Assembly (NCBI GenBank): GCA_046349515.1
Contig: JAXMCE010000010.1
Location: forward strand, 47,694-111,693
Direction: 5' to 3'
From: JBGPGW01 sp046349515
Lineage (GTDB): Bacteria > Pseudomonadota > Alphaproteobacteria > CADEGL01
Length of the DNA stretch: 64,000 nt
Position 1 is the stretch's first letter. Every line of letters starts with the position of its first letter. Of this stretch, positions 33,295-42,634 are shown piece after piece. The notes under the pieces were generated by a model. It ran no database searches, was not told where the DNA came from, and was given only the letters and a program-made list of their open reading frames with translations. The translations under genes and the position numbers were made by a program.

Positions 33295-35403
33295 TCATCC
33301 AGCCTTCTTCGGCTCGAGCACGAGATCGACGCCGACGGCACCCTGTCCCTTCTCGAGGACGATGAGCGGATTGATTTCGACCGCCGCGAACCGGTCGCCC
33401 GTGCCGAGCGCAAAATCGGACAAAGCCACGATCGCGCGCGCCGCCGCCTCCACGTCATAAGGTCCCCGGCCGCGCACGCCCGCGAGCAGGGTTCCCATGG
33501 GCCCCTCGCCGAGCATCGCGCGCGCCTCCTCGATGCCCAACGGCGCCAAGCGCAGGGACGCGCTTTTCAGCACCTCGACATAAGTGCCGCCAAGACCCAC
33601 GACGATCAGAGGACCGAAGCCGGGATCGACGCGCGCACCCAGGATAAGCTCGAGACCCGGCCCCGCCATGGGCTGCACCGTGATCTCGCCGTTCACCTTG
33701 GCCGCGGCCATGCGCGCCGTGAGATCGCGAAACGCGCCACGGATCGCGTCGTCGTCCGCGAGCGCAAGGCGTACGAGTCCGAGCTCGGTCTTGTGGAGAA
33801 CCGCGGCCCCGCCAGCCTTCATCGCGACGGGTCGCCCGAACGCGCGCGCGGCGTGAACGGCCTCATCGGCCGAGCCAACCGGGCGGCAAGCACTCATGGG
33901 CAGGCCCGCATCGCGAAGAAGGTCAAAGCGCTCCGCTTCGCCGAGCTTCTCCACGTCCCGCGCACGCGCGGCGATCGCGGCGGGAAGCGGCGTGGCGCGT
34001 CCGGCGGCTGGGCACGCGCGCGCCAGCGCTGTCCACTGCCCGAGTGCCGCGAACGCGTTGGACATGCCGGAAAGGAAAGGAATGCCCACCGCATCGACGC
34101 GCTCGCGGACGAGCGGCGACATGCCGCCGGCCGCGAGGTTGTTCATGAACACGAACCTGGCCTTGGTCGATCCTTGCAAGCGGCCGCACATCTCGGCCGC
34201 CTCGGCCGTCCATTTGGCATCCGCCGCATCCGAAGCCGGCGCATCGAAAGCGACGGCGACCGTGCCGATCGCAGGATCCTCGGCCAGAGCCCTGAACATG
34301 CCCTCGATGCGCGCGCTGTCCCAGCCGAGGCCGTAGGCATCGAGCGGATTGCGCGGTCGCTGAAAGGCGGGGAAATGCGGCTGGAGCTTTGCCACCGTCT
34401 CGGCCGCGAGCTCCGGCAGGCTCACGCCCTGCTCACCGGCGAGATCGGCGAGAAGCGCCGCTTCGCCGCCCGACAGGGTGACGGGCACGACATGGGGCGT
34501 CGGCGGCGGCTCGGGATAGGCATCGAGGAGAGCGGCCAGCTCGAGCATCCCGTCCATGTCCTTGGCCGCGAGGATGCCGTAGCGCCTGAAGAATGCGTCA
34601 TAGAGCGCGGCCTCGCCGGCGATCGCCCCGGTATGCGCCGCGACGGCGCGGCTGCCCAAGGCGCTGCGGCCGACCTTGAGCACGACGACATGTTTCCCAT
34701 TGGCACGCGCGCGCGTCGCGGCCTCGGCGAACTTCCGCGGCTCGCGGATCGTCTCGAGGAACATGAGGACGACGCGGACCCGCTCGTCCTCCGCGAAGAA
34801 GCCGAGATAGTCGGCCGCCGTCAGCACCGCTTCGTTGCCCGATGAGACGAGATAGGCAAGGCCGAGCTTCCGCTCGTCCTGGCAAAGAACGATTCCGACC
34901 GAGCCGCTTTGCGTGAGCACGGCGATGCGTCCCGGCTTCGGCAGGCCTGCCATCGGCGAGGGCCAGGTGACGGAACGATCGTGGATATTGATGAGGCCGA
35001 TGTTGTTGGGGCCGCAGAGCGCGATGCCATGGGCGCGCGCCGTCGCCGTGATGCGGGATTCGAGCGCGGCCCCCTCGGACCCGCTCTCGCCGTAGCCGCC
35101 CGACGCCACCTCGATCGCCTTGATGCCGAGGCGCGCGCATTCTTCGACCACCTCCGGCGTGCGCGCGGCGGGGATCGCCAAGAAGGCAAAATCCGGCACC
35201 TCCGGCAGCGCCGAAAGCGAGGCAAAGCATGGGTCCCCGTCGAAGGACTCGTAGCGCGGATTGATGGGATAGAGCCGGCCCGGATAGTTGTAACGGCGCA
35301 GGTTCCGGTAGGCGCGCGTGCCGATAAGCGGCCGGTCGGGCGAGACACCCACGACCGCCACCGAGCGGGGCTTGAACAATTTTGAGAGATCGGGCTCGGG
35401 CAT
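33295..35403 (-). CDS. fused NDP-forming acyl-CoA synthetase (acetate-CoA ligase family)
   Basis: 702 residues combining alpha and beta parts of ADP-forming acyl-CoA ligases. CoA-binding Rossmann domain (1-130, KPRSVAVVGVSPD), succinyl-CoA-ligase-like domains (about 155-460) with the phospho-His257 in VAAHTGAIAGE, and a C-terminal ATP-grasp domain (about 485-702) with GGAAVLHKTELGLVRL and GLGGTYVE. It couples acyl-CoA and ADP/ATP reversibly, so it may recover or spend energy for the adjacent CoA pathway. The start at MPEPDLSKLF is chosen to match the domain start. It is the first gene of the minus-strand set, divergent from the DapA-family gene. Confidence 0.9.
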   Translation of the reverse strand: MPEPDLSKLFKPRSVAVVGVSPDRPLIGTRAYRNLRRYNYPGRLYPINPRYESFDGDPCFASLSALPEVPDFAFLAIPAARTPEVVEECARLGIKAIEVASGGYGESGSEGAALESRITATARAHGIALCGPNNIGLINIHDRSVTWPSPMAGLPKPGRIAVLTQSGSVGIVLCQDERKLGLAYLVSSGNEAVLTAADYLGFFAEDERVRVVLMFLETIREPRKFAEAATRARANGKHVVVLKVGRSALGSRAVAAHTGAIAGEAALYDAFFRRYGILAAKDMDGMLELAALLDAYPEPPPTPHVVPVTLSGGEAALLADLAGEQGVSLPELAAETVAKLQPHFPAFQRPRNPLDAYGLGWDSARIEGMFRALAEDPAIGTVAVAFDAPASDAADAKWTAEAAEMCGRLQGSTKARFVFMNNLAAGGMSPLVRERVDAVGIPFLSGMSNAFAALGQWTALARACPAAGRATPLPAAIAARARDVEKLGEAERFDLLRDAGLPMSACRPVGSADEAVHAARAFGRPVAMKAGGAAVLHKTELGLVRLALADDDAIRGAFRDLTARMAAAKVNGEITVQPMAGPGLELILGARVDPGFGPLIVVGLGGTYVEVLKSASLRLAPLGIEEARAMLGEGPMGTLLAGVRGRGPYDVEAAARAIVALSDFALGTGDRFAAVEINPLIVLEKGQGAVGVDLVLEPKKAG

Positions 35404-35554
35404 GACCTGGTGGCACGAAGGTGCAGGAGACGACGGCACCTGGGATCAAGGCGAGCATACCGGCCGGGACCAGGAGAGTCACCCCGGGCCGCCCCTGTCC
35501 CGCTGCCGCGCGGCGCATGCTAGGATGTCTTGAGCACGAGCAATGGAGATTGCC

Positions 35555-36478
35555 ATGGCCGCCGCATGGACACGTGTGTTCCCCGCCCTGACCACGCAGT
35601 TCAAGGACGACGAGTCCCTCGATCTGCCCGCGATGGAGCGCCACATGGAGGCGCTCATCGAGGCAGGCATCGGTGGCCTCACCGTCTGCGGCAGCGTGGG
35701 CGAGAACTACGCGCTCGAGCCCGAGGAGAAGCTGGCCGTCGTGCGCACGGCCGTCAAAGCGGGCAAGGGCAAGCTGCCCGTGCTGGCCGGCGTCGCCGAG
35801 ACGACGACCAAATTCGCACTGCGCTACATGGCCTCGTGCGAGGCTTTGGGCGTCGACGGATTCATGGTCCTGCCCACGCTCATCTACAAGACGCAGCCGG
35901 ACGAGACGATGCGCCACTTCCGTACCGTCGCGCGCGCGACCAAGCTGCCGATCATGATCTACAACAATCCCATCGCCTATGGCGGGGACGTGACGCCTGA
36001 GATGTTCAAGGCGCTCGCGGACGAGCCGAACATCGTGGCGCTCAAGGAATCCTCGACCGACATCCGGCGCGTGCTCCAGATCAAGATGCTGTGCGGCGAC
36101 CGCTACGTCATCTTTGCCGGCATGGACGACATCGCGGTCGAGAGCGTGCTCGCGGGCGCCAAGGCCTTCGTCGCGGGGATCGTCAACGCCTTCCCGCGCG
36201 AGGCGGTCGCCATGTTCGATCTGGCCCTGGCCGGCCGCTACGACGAGGCCATGGCGATCAACCGCTGGCTGGCACCGCTCGTCCGCTACGACAACGATCC
36301 GCGCTTCGTCCACTACATGAAGTTCTTCACCATGAAGGCCGGATTGGGCTCGGAGACCGTGCGCCTGCCGCGCCTGCCGCTCTCGGGCGAGGACAGGCGG
36401 CGCGCCGAGGCCGTGGTCGACGAATGCCTCCGGACACGCCCGAGCCTGCCGAAACCTGCCGCGCGCGCGGCCGAATGA
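35555..36478 (+). CDS. dihydrodipicolinate synthase (DapA) family protein
   Basis: 307 residues, a TIM-barrel class I aldolase. The Schiff-base Lys lies in EPNIVALKESSTDI, the Tyr in IMIYNNPIAYG, and GGLTVCGSVGENYAL is the GxxGE-type carboxylate-binding motif. It is unlikely to be true DapA given the catabolic neighbours; related proteins cleave or condense pyruvate with aldehydes, or open hydroxyproline-derived rings. ATG 35555 is chosen because GGAG lies 6 bases before it; ATG 35543 in frame is possible. It is followed by the Rieske oxygenase gene after 49 bases. Confidence 0.87.
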   Translation: MAAAWTRVFPALTTQFKDDESLDLPAMERHMEALIEAGIGGLTVCGSVGENYALEPEEKLAVVRTAVKAGKGKLPVLAGVAETTTKFALRYMASCEALGVDGFMVLPTLIYKTQPDETMRHFRTVARATKLPIMIYNNPIAYGGDVTPEMFKALADEPNIVALKESSTDIRRVLQIKMLCGDRYVIFAGMDDIAVESVLAGAKAFVAGIVNAFPREAVAMFDLALAGRYDEAMAINRWLAPLVRYDNDPRFVHYMKFFTMKAGLGSETVRLPRLPLSGEDRRRAEAVVDECLRTRPSLPKPAARAAE

Positions 36479-36527
36479 GCATCCGACGACGATTTCGAGA
36501 TAACCAAAGAGAACGCGAGACAATTGA

Positions 36528-37718
36528 ATGACCACGCTGGCCGACTTCGTGACCGAACAGGACATCGCAGCCTTGAATCGCCCCTTGGGCGAGGCCATCG
36601 GGCTGCCTGGCCGTGTTTTCGGACCTGAGTTCTTCGCGCTCGAGCAGCGCGACTTTTTCCCGCGCATCTGGTGTCCGGTCGCCTTCGCCTCCGACATTCC
36701 GGAGCCGGGCGACGCCGTACCGGTCAATCTTGCGGGCTGGCCGATTCTGCTCGTGCGCGGCAAGGACCGCGTCATCCGCGGCTTCCTCAACATCTGCCGC
36801 CACCGGGCGATGAGCGTCGTGACCGAACCATGCAAGGGCCATTCGACCTTCACCTGCGGCTGGCACGGTTGGGTCTACGACCTCGACGGCAAGCTCGTGG
36901 GCACGCCCAAGGTCGGCGGCGAACGCACGAACAAGGATCCGAACTTCCCGACCGAAGGCCTCGCCTTGAAGCCCGTGCGCGTCGGCACCTGGCTCGACAT
37001 GCTCTTCGTCAATATCGACGGCAAGGCGCCGCCGCTCGACGAGCACATGCGCCCGCTCGACGAGGTCCTGGCCCCCTTCTACGACCTTTCGACGCTCGTG
37101 CGCGCCGACGTCTGGTCGACCGATTATCCCGGAAACTGGAAGGTCGCTGTCGAGACCGTGCTCGACGAGTACCACATCCCGTTTGCGCATCAGCAGCTCA
37201 TGGCGGGTGTGAGACAGAACAATAACGTCAACGGCCATCTCGACGGTTGCTATATGCTGACGTCGAACGCGCGCCTCTACGGCAACACGCGCGAATCGGC
37301 CCAGGCCATGGGCTATCAGTACAACTTCCCGAACATCCTGAAGCCCACGGCGCCAGAGCCGCGCAGCCATTTCGTGACCATCTTCCCCGTGGGCGCCATC
37401 CAGACCCGCCCCAACCACGCGCTGCTCGGGCTCTTCCTTCCCGACGGGCCGGAGAAGACGAAGATCACCTTTGCCCACTACTACCCGGGCAAATCGGCCC
37501 ACGACCCCGCGCTCGCCCAGGCGCGCGCCGAGATCGTCGAAAGCTGGAAGATCGTGTTCGCGCAGGACGTGCCGTTCGCCCACCACGTCCACCACAACCA
37601 TCAGGTGCGCGACCATGTCGGGCTCGGCACGCGCATGGCGCCGGCCTGGGAGGAGTGCGTCGCCTCCTTCTACCGCAGCATGATCGCGGTCATGGGCGAG
37701 ACTCGCCCCGCGGCATAG
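36528..37718 (+). CDS. Rieske non-heme iron oxygenase, alpha-subunit type
   Basis: 396 residues. Rieske ligands C90, H92 (CRHRAM) and C110, H113 (CGWHGW); the mononuclear iron site is D213-E-Y-H216-x4-H221. This belongs to the branch that includes glycine-betaine, carnitine and proline-betaine (Stc2-like) demethylating monooxygenases as well as ring hydroxylases. A dedicated reductase is not adjacent. Convergent operon genes encode N-methylproline-demethylase-like flavoproteins, so a quaternary amine substrate is plausible. The start follows AACGCGAGAC; the preceding gene is DapA-like. Confidence 0.88.
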   Translation: MTTLADFVTEQDIAALNRPLGEAIGLPGRVFGPEFFALEQRDFFPRIWCPVAFASDIPEPGDAVPVNLAGWPILLVRGKDRVIRGFLNICRHRAMSVVTEPCKGHSTFTCGWHGWVYDLDGKLVGTPKVGGERTNKDPNFPTEGLALKPVRVGTWLDMLFVNIDGKAPPLDEHMRPLDEVLAPFYDLSTLVRADVWSTDYPGNWKVAVETVLDEYHIPFAHQQLMAGVRQNNNVNGHLDGCYMLTSNARLYGNTRESAQAMGYQYNFPNILKPTAPEPRSHFVTIFPVGAIQTRPNHALLGLFLPDGPEKTKITFAHYYPGKSAHDPALAQARAEIVESWKIVFAQDVPFAHHVHHNHQVRDHVGLGTRMAPAWEECVASFYRSMIAVMGETRPAA

Positions 37719-37740
37719 CGAGCGGGTCCCGCCGGCCCCT

Positions 37741-38523
37741 TCAAGCTTTCGAGAGGTCGAGCGTCCGGTTCATGCGGGCGTAGACGGCCTCGAGCGCCGC
37801 GCGGAAGGACGCGAAACCCTTGGCCTCGGCGATGATCGTGAGCGCCTGCTCGTTGATGCCGCCGGGCGTCGCCGCCTCGCGCGCGAGCTGCTCGAAGGGC
37901 GCCTCCCTCGTCATCATGGCGAGGCAATGCATGAAGCTCTTGAGATAAGCCTCGGCGGAGTCGCGCGCGACCCCGCCCTCCTCCGTCCAGCGCGCGAGTT
38001 CCGCCACCAAGGAACAATAGGGAGAGATCAGGCCCGTCAAAGACCACAGGCGATGGAACTCCCGCTCGGAGCCCGCCGCGATGGGCGTGCCGATGCGGCA
38101 GAGGAGGCTCTCGATCGCGGCGTCATGCGGATAGTAGGCGATGGGGCCGATGCGGCGCGCGGAGGACGGCAGTGGCACGGCGCGAATGAGCGTCTTGGCC
38201 GGCCGGACAAGGCGCCGCATCTCGGCTTCGGGATGGAGTGCCACCAGCGAGACGACGGTGTGATCCGACCGAAATCGGAGCGCACCCACCACCTCGCTCG
38301 CCACGGGCGGACGGACCGCGAGGAATACGATCTCGCTCCCGTCGACCACGGCCTGGTTGTCGCGCCCGATCGAGACAGAGGGGAAGCGCCGCGCGAGCGC
38401 CGCGGCCGTCTCGCGGTTACGCGGCGAGACGGTGATGCGCGCGGGCGGATCCTCGCCCGTCGCAAACCCTTCGACCATGGCCGCCGTGATGTGGCCGGTG
38501 CCGATGAAGCCGAGCGCCGCCAT
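37741..38523 (-). CDS. pyrroline-5-carboxylate reductase-like protein
   Basis: 260 residues, ProC family by overall layout. N-terminal dinucleotide fold ALGFIGTGHITAAMVEG, then IVFLAVRPPVASEVV and LVRPAKTLIRAVPLPS. The C-terminal helical domain contains GGINEQAL, matching the ProC motif GGxT/NEQ. Compared with true ProC the catalytic region is divergent, so it may reduce another cyclic imine. It is the last gene of the operon AKR-demethylase-demethylase-ProC, 4 bases after the preceding stop. The start at 38523 aligns with family proteins; an earlier in-frame ATG would overlap the upstream gene. Confidence 0.8.
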   Translation of the reverse strand: MAALGFIGTGHITAAMVEGFATGEDPPARITVSPRNRETAAALARRFPSVSIGRDNQAVVDGSEIVFLAVRPPVASEVVGALRFRSDHTVVSLVALHPEAEMRRLVRPAKTLIRAVPLPSSARRIGPIAYYPHDAAIESLLCRIGTPIAAGSEREFHRLWSLTGLISPYCSLVAELARWTEEGGVARDSAEAYLKSFMHCLAMMTREAPFEQLAREAATPGGINEQALTIIAEAKGFASFRAALEAVYARMNRTLDLSKA

Positions 38524-38527
38524 GTGC

Positions 38528-40567
38528 TCAGATGTCCTTGCAGAGGCGGAGGGAGTCGTAGATCGCGGCGTGGATGTTGCGCGAGGCCACCGCGTCACCG
38601 GCGCGGAAGAGGCGGAACTGGCCCCGCGGGTTCTTGACGAGGGTTTGCGGTGCGTTCGCCGCGAGCAGGCGAAGGTCGAGCGCGCCCAAATTGATCGACT
38701 GCGGCTTGAGGGCGAAATAGAGATCGTCCCTGGGCAGCGTGCCGTGCTCCGCCACGACGTGGTCGACGACGCGCTCTTCCTCCTCGAGCGTGTATTCGTT
38801 CTTCAAGATAGCGACAAGCCGCCCGCCCTCGCGCTCGATGCGCACGAGGCGCAGGTCCGGCGTGAGCACGACGCCGCGCTTGTAAAGCTCGCGCAGGTGG
38901 ATGGGCCAGTTGGTCGCGCCGAATTCGGGGCCGATCGCGCGTTCGGGCGTCACGAGCTCGACGCGGAGGCCGCGCGCCGCGAGCACTTCGGCGACCGAGG
39001 GCGCCGCATGGCCGCCATGGTCGTCATAGAGAAGAACGTCGCCCGCGGGCGCGACCTGGCCGGCCAGCACGTCCCAGGTCGAAGCGGCGAGTTCGGTGCC
39101 GGTGAACCGGCCCTTGTTCGGCGTCCCGCCGGTCGCGACGACCACGACATCGGGCCGCTCCGCCATGATGCCATCGACGCTCGCGGCCTGGCCGAGCCTG
39201 AGCTCGACCGGCAACTTACGCACTTGCCCATCGAGCCAGCGCACGATGCCGGCGAGGCCCTCGCGCCACCCGGCCTTCGCGGCGAGGTTCACCTGCCCGC
39301 CGGTCCGGTCGCTCGCTTCGAACAGCACGACCTCATGCCCGCGCTCGGCCGCGACGCGCGCGGCTTCGAGCCCGGCGACGCCGGCGCCCGCCACCACCAC
39401 CTTTTTCTTCGCCGGCGCGCGCGGGATGACATGAGGAAGCGTGGCCTCGCGGCTTGTCGCGGGGTTCTGAATGCACAAGGCTTCGCCGCCGACGTAGATG
39501 CGGTCGATGCAATAGTTGGCGCCCACGCACTGGCGGACGTCGTCGGGGCGCCCTTCCGTGAGCTTGCGCACGATGTGGGGATCGGCCATGTGCGAGCGCG
39601 TCATCGCCACCATGTCGAGATGGCCCTCCTCGACCGCGCGCGCCGCGGTCGCGAGATCGGTGATGCGGCCGGCGTGGAACACCGGGATGTCGACCTCGGC
39701 CTTGATCGCGCTCGCGAGATAGAGGAACGGCGCCACCGGGAACGACATGTTGGCCATGACGACCGCGAGGCCGCGATAGTCCTTGGGCGTGCCATGCTGG
39801 ACGTTCATGAAGTCGGCGAGGCCGGTCTTGGCCAGCCGCTTCGTGATCTCGACGCCCTCCTCCTGGGACAGGCCGTCCTCCGCCAGCTCGTCGACGACGA
39901 TGCGCAGACCCACGATGAACTCGGAGCCGACCTGCTTTCGCACCTCCTCGAGGACTTCGAAGCTGAAGCGCATCCGATTCTCGAGGCCGCCGTTGTAATT
40001 GTCGGTCCGCTTGTTGGTGTGGGGCGACCAGAACTGGGCGACCAAGTGTCCGGCCGAGAAATAAAGTTCGATGCCGTCGAGCCCGCCTTCCTTGCAGCGC
40101 CGCGCGGCCTGGCCGAAATCGCGCACGATGCGGCGGATGTCCCAATCCTCCATGGCCTTGGGGAAGCTGCGGTGCTCGGGTTCGCGGAGGTGGGAGGGCG
40201 AGACCGGCGGCAGCCAGTGGCCCGCGTCCCATCGCGTCCGTCGCCCCATATGCGAGAGCTGGCACATGAGCGCGGCGCCGTGGCGGTGAATGCGCTCGGA
40301 GAAGGCCTGGAAGTGGGGAATGATGCGATCATCGGCGACGGAGAGCTGGCCGAAAGTCGAGGGGCATTCGAGCGAGACGACGGCCGAGCCGCCGAACATG
40401 GTGAGGCCGATGCCGCCCTTGGCCTTCTCCTCGTGGTAGAGCTGGTAGCGGTCCTGCGGCAGCGCATCCTTGGCATAGGCCGGCGCGTGCGAAGTGCTCA
40501 TGATCCGGTTGCGAATCGTGAGGTGCTTGAGCTTCAAGGGCTTGAGCAATGCGTCGTACTGCGCCAT
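38528..40567 (-). CDS. FMN/FAD NADH:flavin oxidoreductase, N-methylproline demethylase-like (paralogue 2)
   Basis: 679 residues. N-terminal old-yellow-enzyme TIM barrel (about 1-340) beginning KHLTIRNRIMSTSHAPAY, with HGAALMCQLSHMGRR; cysteine cluster CVGANYC...C near 347-365; C-terminal FAD/NAD(P) domain (about 388-679) with GAGVAGLEAAR. The architecture is that of trimethylamine dehydrogenase and 2,4-dienoyl-CoA reductase; the sequence style fits the StcD-type N-methylproline demethylases. The second of the four usual cluster cysteines is Ala in both paralogues. It lies 13 bases after paralogue 1 and has the same length. Confidence 0.87.
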   Translation of the reverse strand: MAQYDALLKPLKLKHLTIRNRIMSTSHAPAYAKDALPQDRYQLYHEEKAKGGIGLTMFGGSAVVSLECPSTFGQLSVADDRIIPHFQAFSERIHRHGAALMCQLSHMGRRTRWDAGHWLPPVSPSHLREPEHRSFPKAMEDWDIRRIVRDFGQAARRCKEGGLDGIELYFSAGHLVAQFWSPHTNKRTDNYNGGLENRMRFSFEVLEEVRKQVGSEFIVGLRIVVDELAEDGLSQEEGVEITKRLAKTGLADFMNVQHGTPKDYRGLAVVMANMSFPVAPFLYLASAIKAEVDIPVFHAGRITDLATAARAVEEGHLDMVAMTRSHMADPHIVRKLTEGRPDDVRQCVGANYCIDRIYVGGEALCIQNPATSREATLPHVIPRAPAKKKVVVAGAGVAGLEAARVAAERGHEVVLFEASDRTGGQVNLAAKAGWREGLAGIVRWLDGQVRKLPVELRLGQAASVDGIMAERPDVVVVATGGTPNKGRFTGTELAASTWDVLAGQVAPAGDVLLYDDHGGHAAPSVAEVLAARGLRVELVTPERAIGPEFGATNWPIHLRELYKRGVVLTPDLRLVRIEREGGRLVAILKNEYTLEEEERVVDHVVAEHGTLPRDDLYFALKPQSINLGALDLRLLAANAPQTLVKNPRGQFRLFRAGDAVASRNIHAAIYDSLRLCKDI

Positions 40568-40580
40568 CGGAGACCCGCCC

Positions 40581-42620
40581 TTAAAACGTCTTGCAGAGGC
40601 GTAAGGAATCGTAGATCGCCGCGTGGATGTTGCGCGACGCCGCGGCATCGCCCACCCGGAACAACTGGAACCGCCCTTCCCTATTGTTGACGACCGCCTG
40701 CGCCGCGCCGCCGATGAGGGCCTGAAAATCGACTTCGCCGAGATTGACCGAATGCGGCCTCAACGCGAAGTACAAGTCCTCGCGCGGGAGCGTGCCGTGC
40801 TCGGCCACGATCTGGTCGACGACACGCTCCTCCTCCTCGAGCGTGTATTCGTTCCGGAGGAGTGCCACCAGCCGATTGCCCTCCCGATAGACCTTGGTCA
40901 GGCGGGTGTCGGGCGAGAGCACGACGCCACGCTTGTAGAGCTCGCGAAGATGGATGGGGAAGTTCGTGGCCCCGACCTCGACGAGAATCTGACGCTCGGG
41001 GGTCGCCATCTCGACCCTGCTGCCGCGCGCGGCCATGAGTTCGGCCGTGGAAGCACCCTGGTGTCCGCCGTGATCGTCGAACACGAGCACGTTCTCCGCC
41101 GGCGCCACGCGGCCCGCGAGGATGTCCCAGGTGCTCGTCGCAAGATCGCTGCCCTCGAACCCGCCTTTGTTGGGGACCCCACCCGTCGCCACGATGACGA
41201 TGTCCGGGCGCTCCGCCTCGACCGCGGCGACGCTCGCCTCGGTGCGCAAGCGGAGATCGACCTTGAGCTTCCGCACCTGTTGCTCGAGCCAGCGCGTGAT
41301 GCCGGCCAGCTGCTCGCGCCACGGCGCCTTGGCGGCGACGGTGATCTGCCCACCCGTCTCGGGCGCCGCTTCGAAGAGCACGACCGCGTGGCCCCGTTCG
41401 GCTGAAACGCGCGCGGCCTCGAGGCCGCCGGGACCCGCGCCCACGACGACGACGCGCTTGCCACCGGCCCCCTTCGGCACGATGTGCGGCATGGTGGCCT
41501 CGCGCCCGGTCGCCGCGTTCTGGATGCAGACCGCCTCGCCGCCGAGCAGCAACCGGTCGACGCAATAGCTGGCGCCGACGCATTGCCGGATCTCGTCGGG
41601 TCGCCCCTCGGCGAGCTTGCGCCCGATATGGGGGTCGGCCAGGTGCGCGCGCGTCATGGCGACCATGTCGACGTGACCTTCCTCGACCGCGCGCGAGGCC
41701 GTCGCGAGGTCGACGATGCGCCCGGCGTGGAACACCGGCAAATCGACCTCCGCCTTGAGGGCACTTGCGAGGTAGAGGAAGGGCGCCATGGCGAAGGACA
41801 TGTTGGGCTGGAGGATCGCGAGCGATCGGTAATCCTGCGCCTGTGAGTGCATGACGTTCATGAAATCGACGAGGCCCGATCTGGCCAGATGCTTCGCGAT
41901 CTCGAACGCCTCCTCCTGGCCGATGCCGTCCTCCTTCAGCTCGTCGCCCGAGATGCGAACGCCGACGATGTAGTCGTTGCCGACAGCGCGCCGGATCTCC
42001 TTCAGCACCTCCATGCTGAAGCGCATGCGGTTCTCGAGCGACCCGCCATAGGCGTCGCCTCGCGCATTGATGCCCGAGGCCCAGAACTGCGCGATGAGGT
42101 GGGACGCCGAATAGCTGAGCTCGATGCCGTCGAGGCCACCGTCCCGGCAGCGCCGGGCCGCCGTGCCGAAATCCTCGATGATGCGCTCGATGTCCCAGTC
42201 TTCCATCACCTTGGGGAAGGTGCGGTGCTCGGGCTCCCGCACCATGGAGGGCGCGACGGGCGTGAGGAACGGTCCCACGTCCCAGCGTGCGCGCCGTCCC
42301 ATATGCGTCAGCTGGCACATGAGCGCAGCCCCATGCCGGTGGACGCGCGCCGCCAGCTCGCGGAAATAGGGGACGATGGCATCGGTCGAAGCATTGAGCT
42401 GGCCGAACACCGCCGGGCAGTCGGGCGAGACGACCGTCGAGCCCCCGAACATGGTGAGGCCGATGCCGCCCTTGGCCTTCTCCTCGTGATAGAGCTGGTA
42501 GCGCTCGCCGGGCATTCCTTCGACACCGTAGGAGGGCGCATGCGCGGTGCTCATGATCCGGTTGCGGATCGTGAGGTGCTTGATCGTGATCGGTTTCAGG
42601 AGGGCGTCGTATTCGGCCAT
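40581..42620 (-). CDS. FMN/FAD NADH:flavin oxidoreductase, N-methylproline demethylase-like (paralogue 1)
   Basis: 679 residues with the same plan as its downstream neighbour: TIM barrel with KHLTIRNRIMSTAHAPSY (14-31) and LTHMGRR, cluster region CVGASYCVDRLLLGG (C347, A350, C353, C365) and a FAD/NAD-binding domain GAGPGGLEAAR (394-404). Oxidative N-demethylation of a tertiary amine is the most likely reaction, producing formaldehyde and a secondary amine. The start MAEYDALLKP is set by alignment with the paralogue; an in-frame ATG six codons earlier exists. It lies 14 bases after the aldo/keto reductase gene. Confidence 0.87.
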   Translation of the reverse strand: MAEYDALLKPITIKHLTIRNRIMSTAHAPSYGVEGMPGERYQLYHEEKAKGGIGLTMFGGSTVVSPDCPAVFGQLNASTDAIVPYFRELAARVHRHGAALMCQLTHMGRRARWDVGPFLTPVAPSMVREPEHRTFPKVMEDWDIERIIEDFGTAARRCRDGGLDGIELSYSASHLIAQFWASGINARGDAYGGSLENRMRFSMEVLKEIRRAVGNDYIVGVRISGDELKEDGIGQEEAFEIAKHLARSGLVDFMNVMHSQAQDYRSLAILQPNMSFAMAPFLYLASALKAEVDLPVFHAGRIVDLATASRAVEEGHVDMVAMTRAHLADPHIGRKLAEGRPDEIRQCVGASYCVDRLLLGGEAVCIQNAATGREATMPHIVPKGAGGKRVVVVGAGPGGLEAARVSAERGHAVVLFEAAPETGGQITVAAKAPWREQLAGITRWLEQQVRKLKVDLRLRTEASVAAVEAERPDIVIVATGGVPNKGGFEGSDLATSTWDILAGRVAPAENVLVFDDHGGHQGASTAELMAARGSRVEMATPERQILVEVGATNFPIHLRELYKRGVVLSPDTRLTKVYREGNRLVALLRNEYTLEEEERVVDQIVAEHGTLPREDLYFALRPHSVNLGEVDFQALIGGAAQAVVNNREGRFQLFRVGDAAASRNIHAAIYDSLRLCKTF

Positions 42621-42634
42621 CGATCGGGTCCGCT

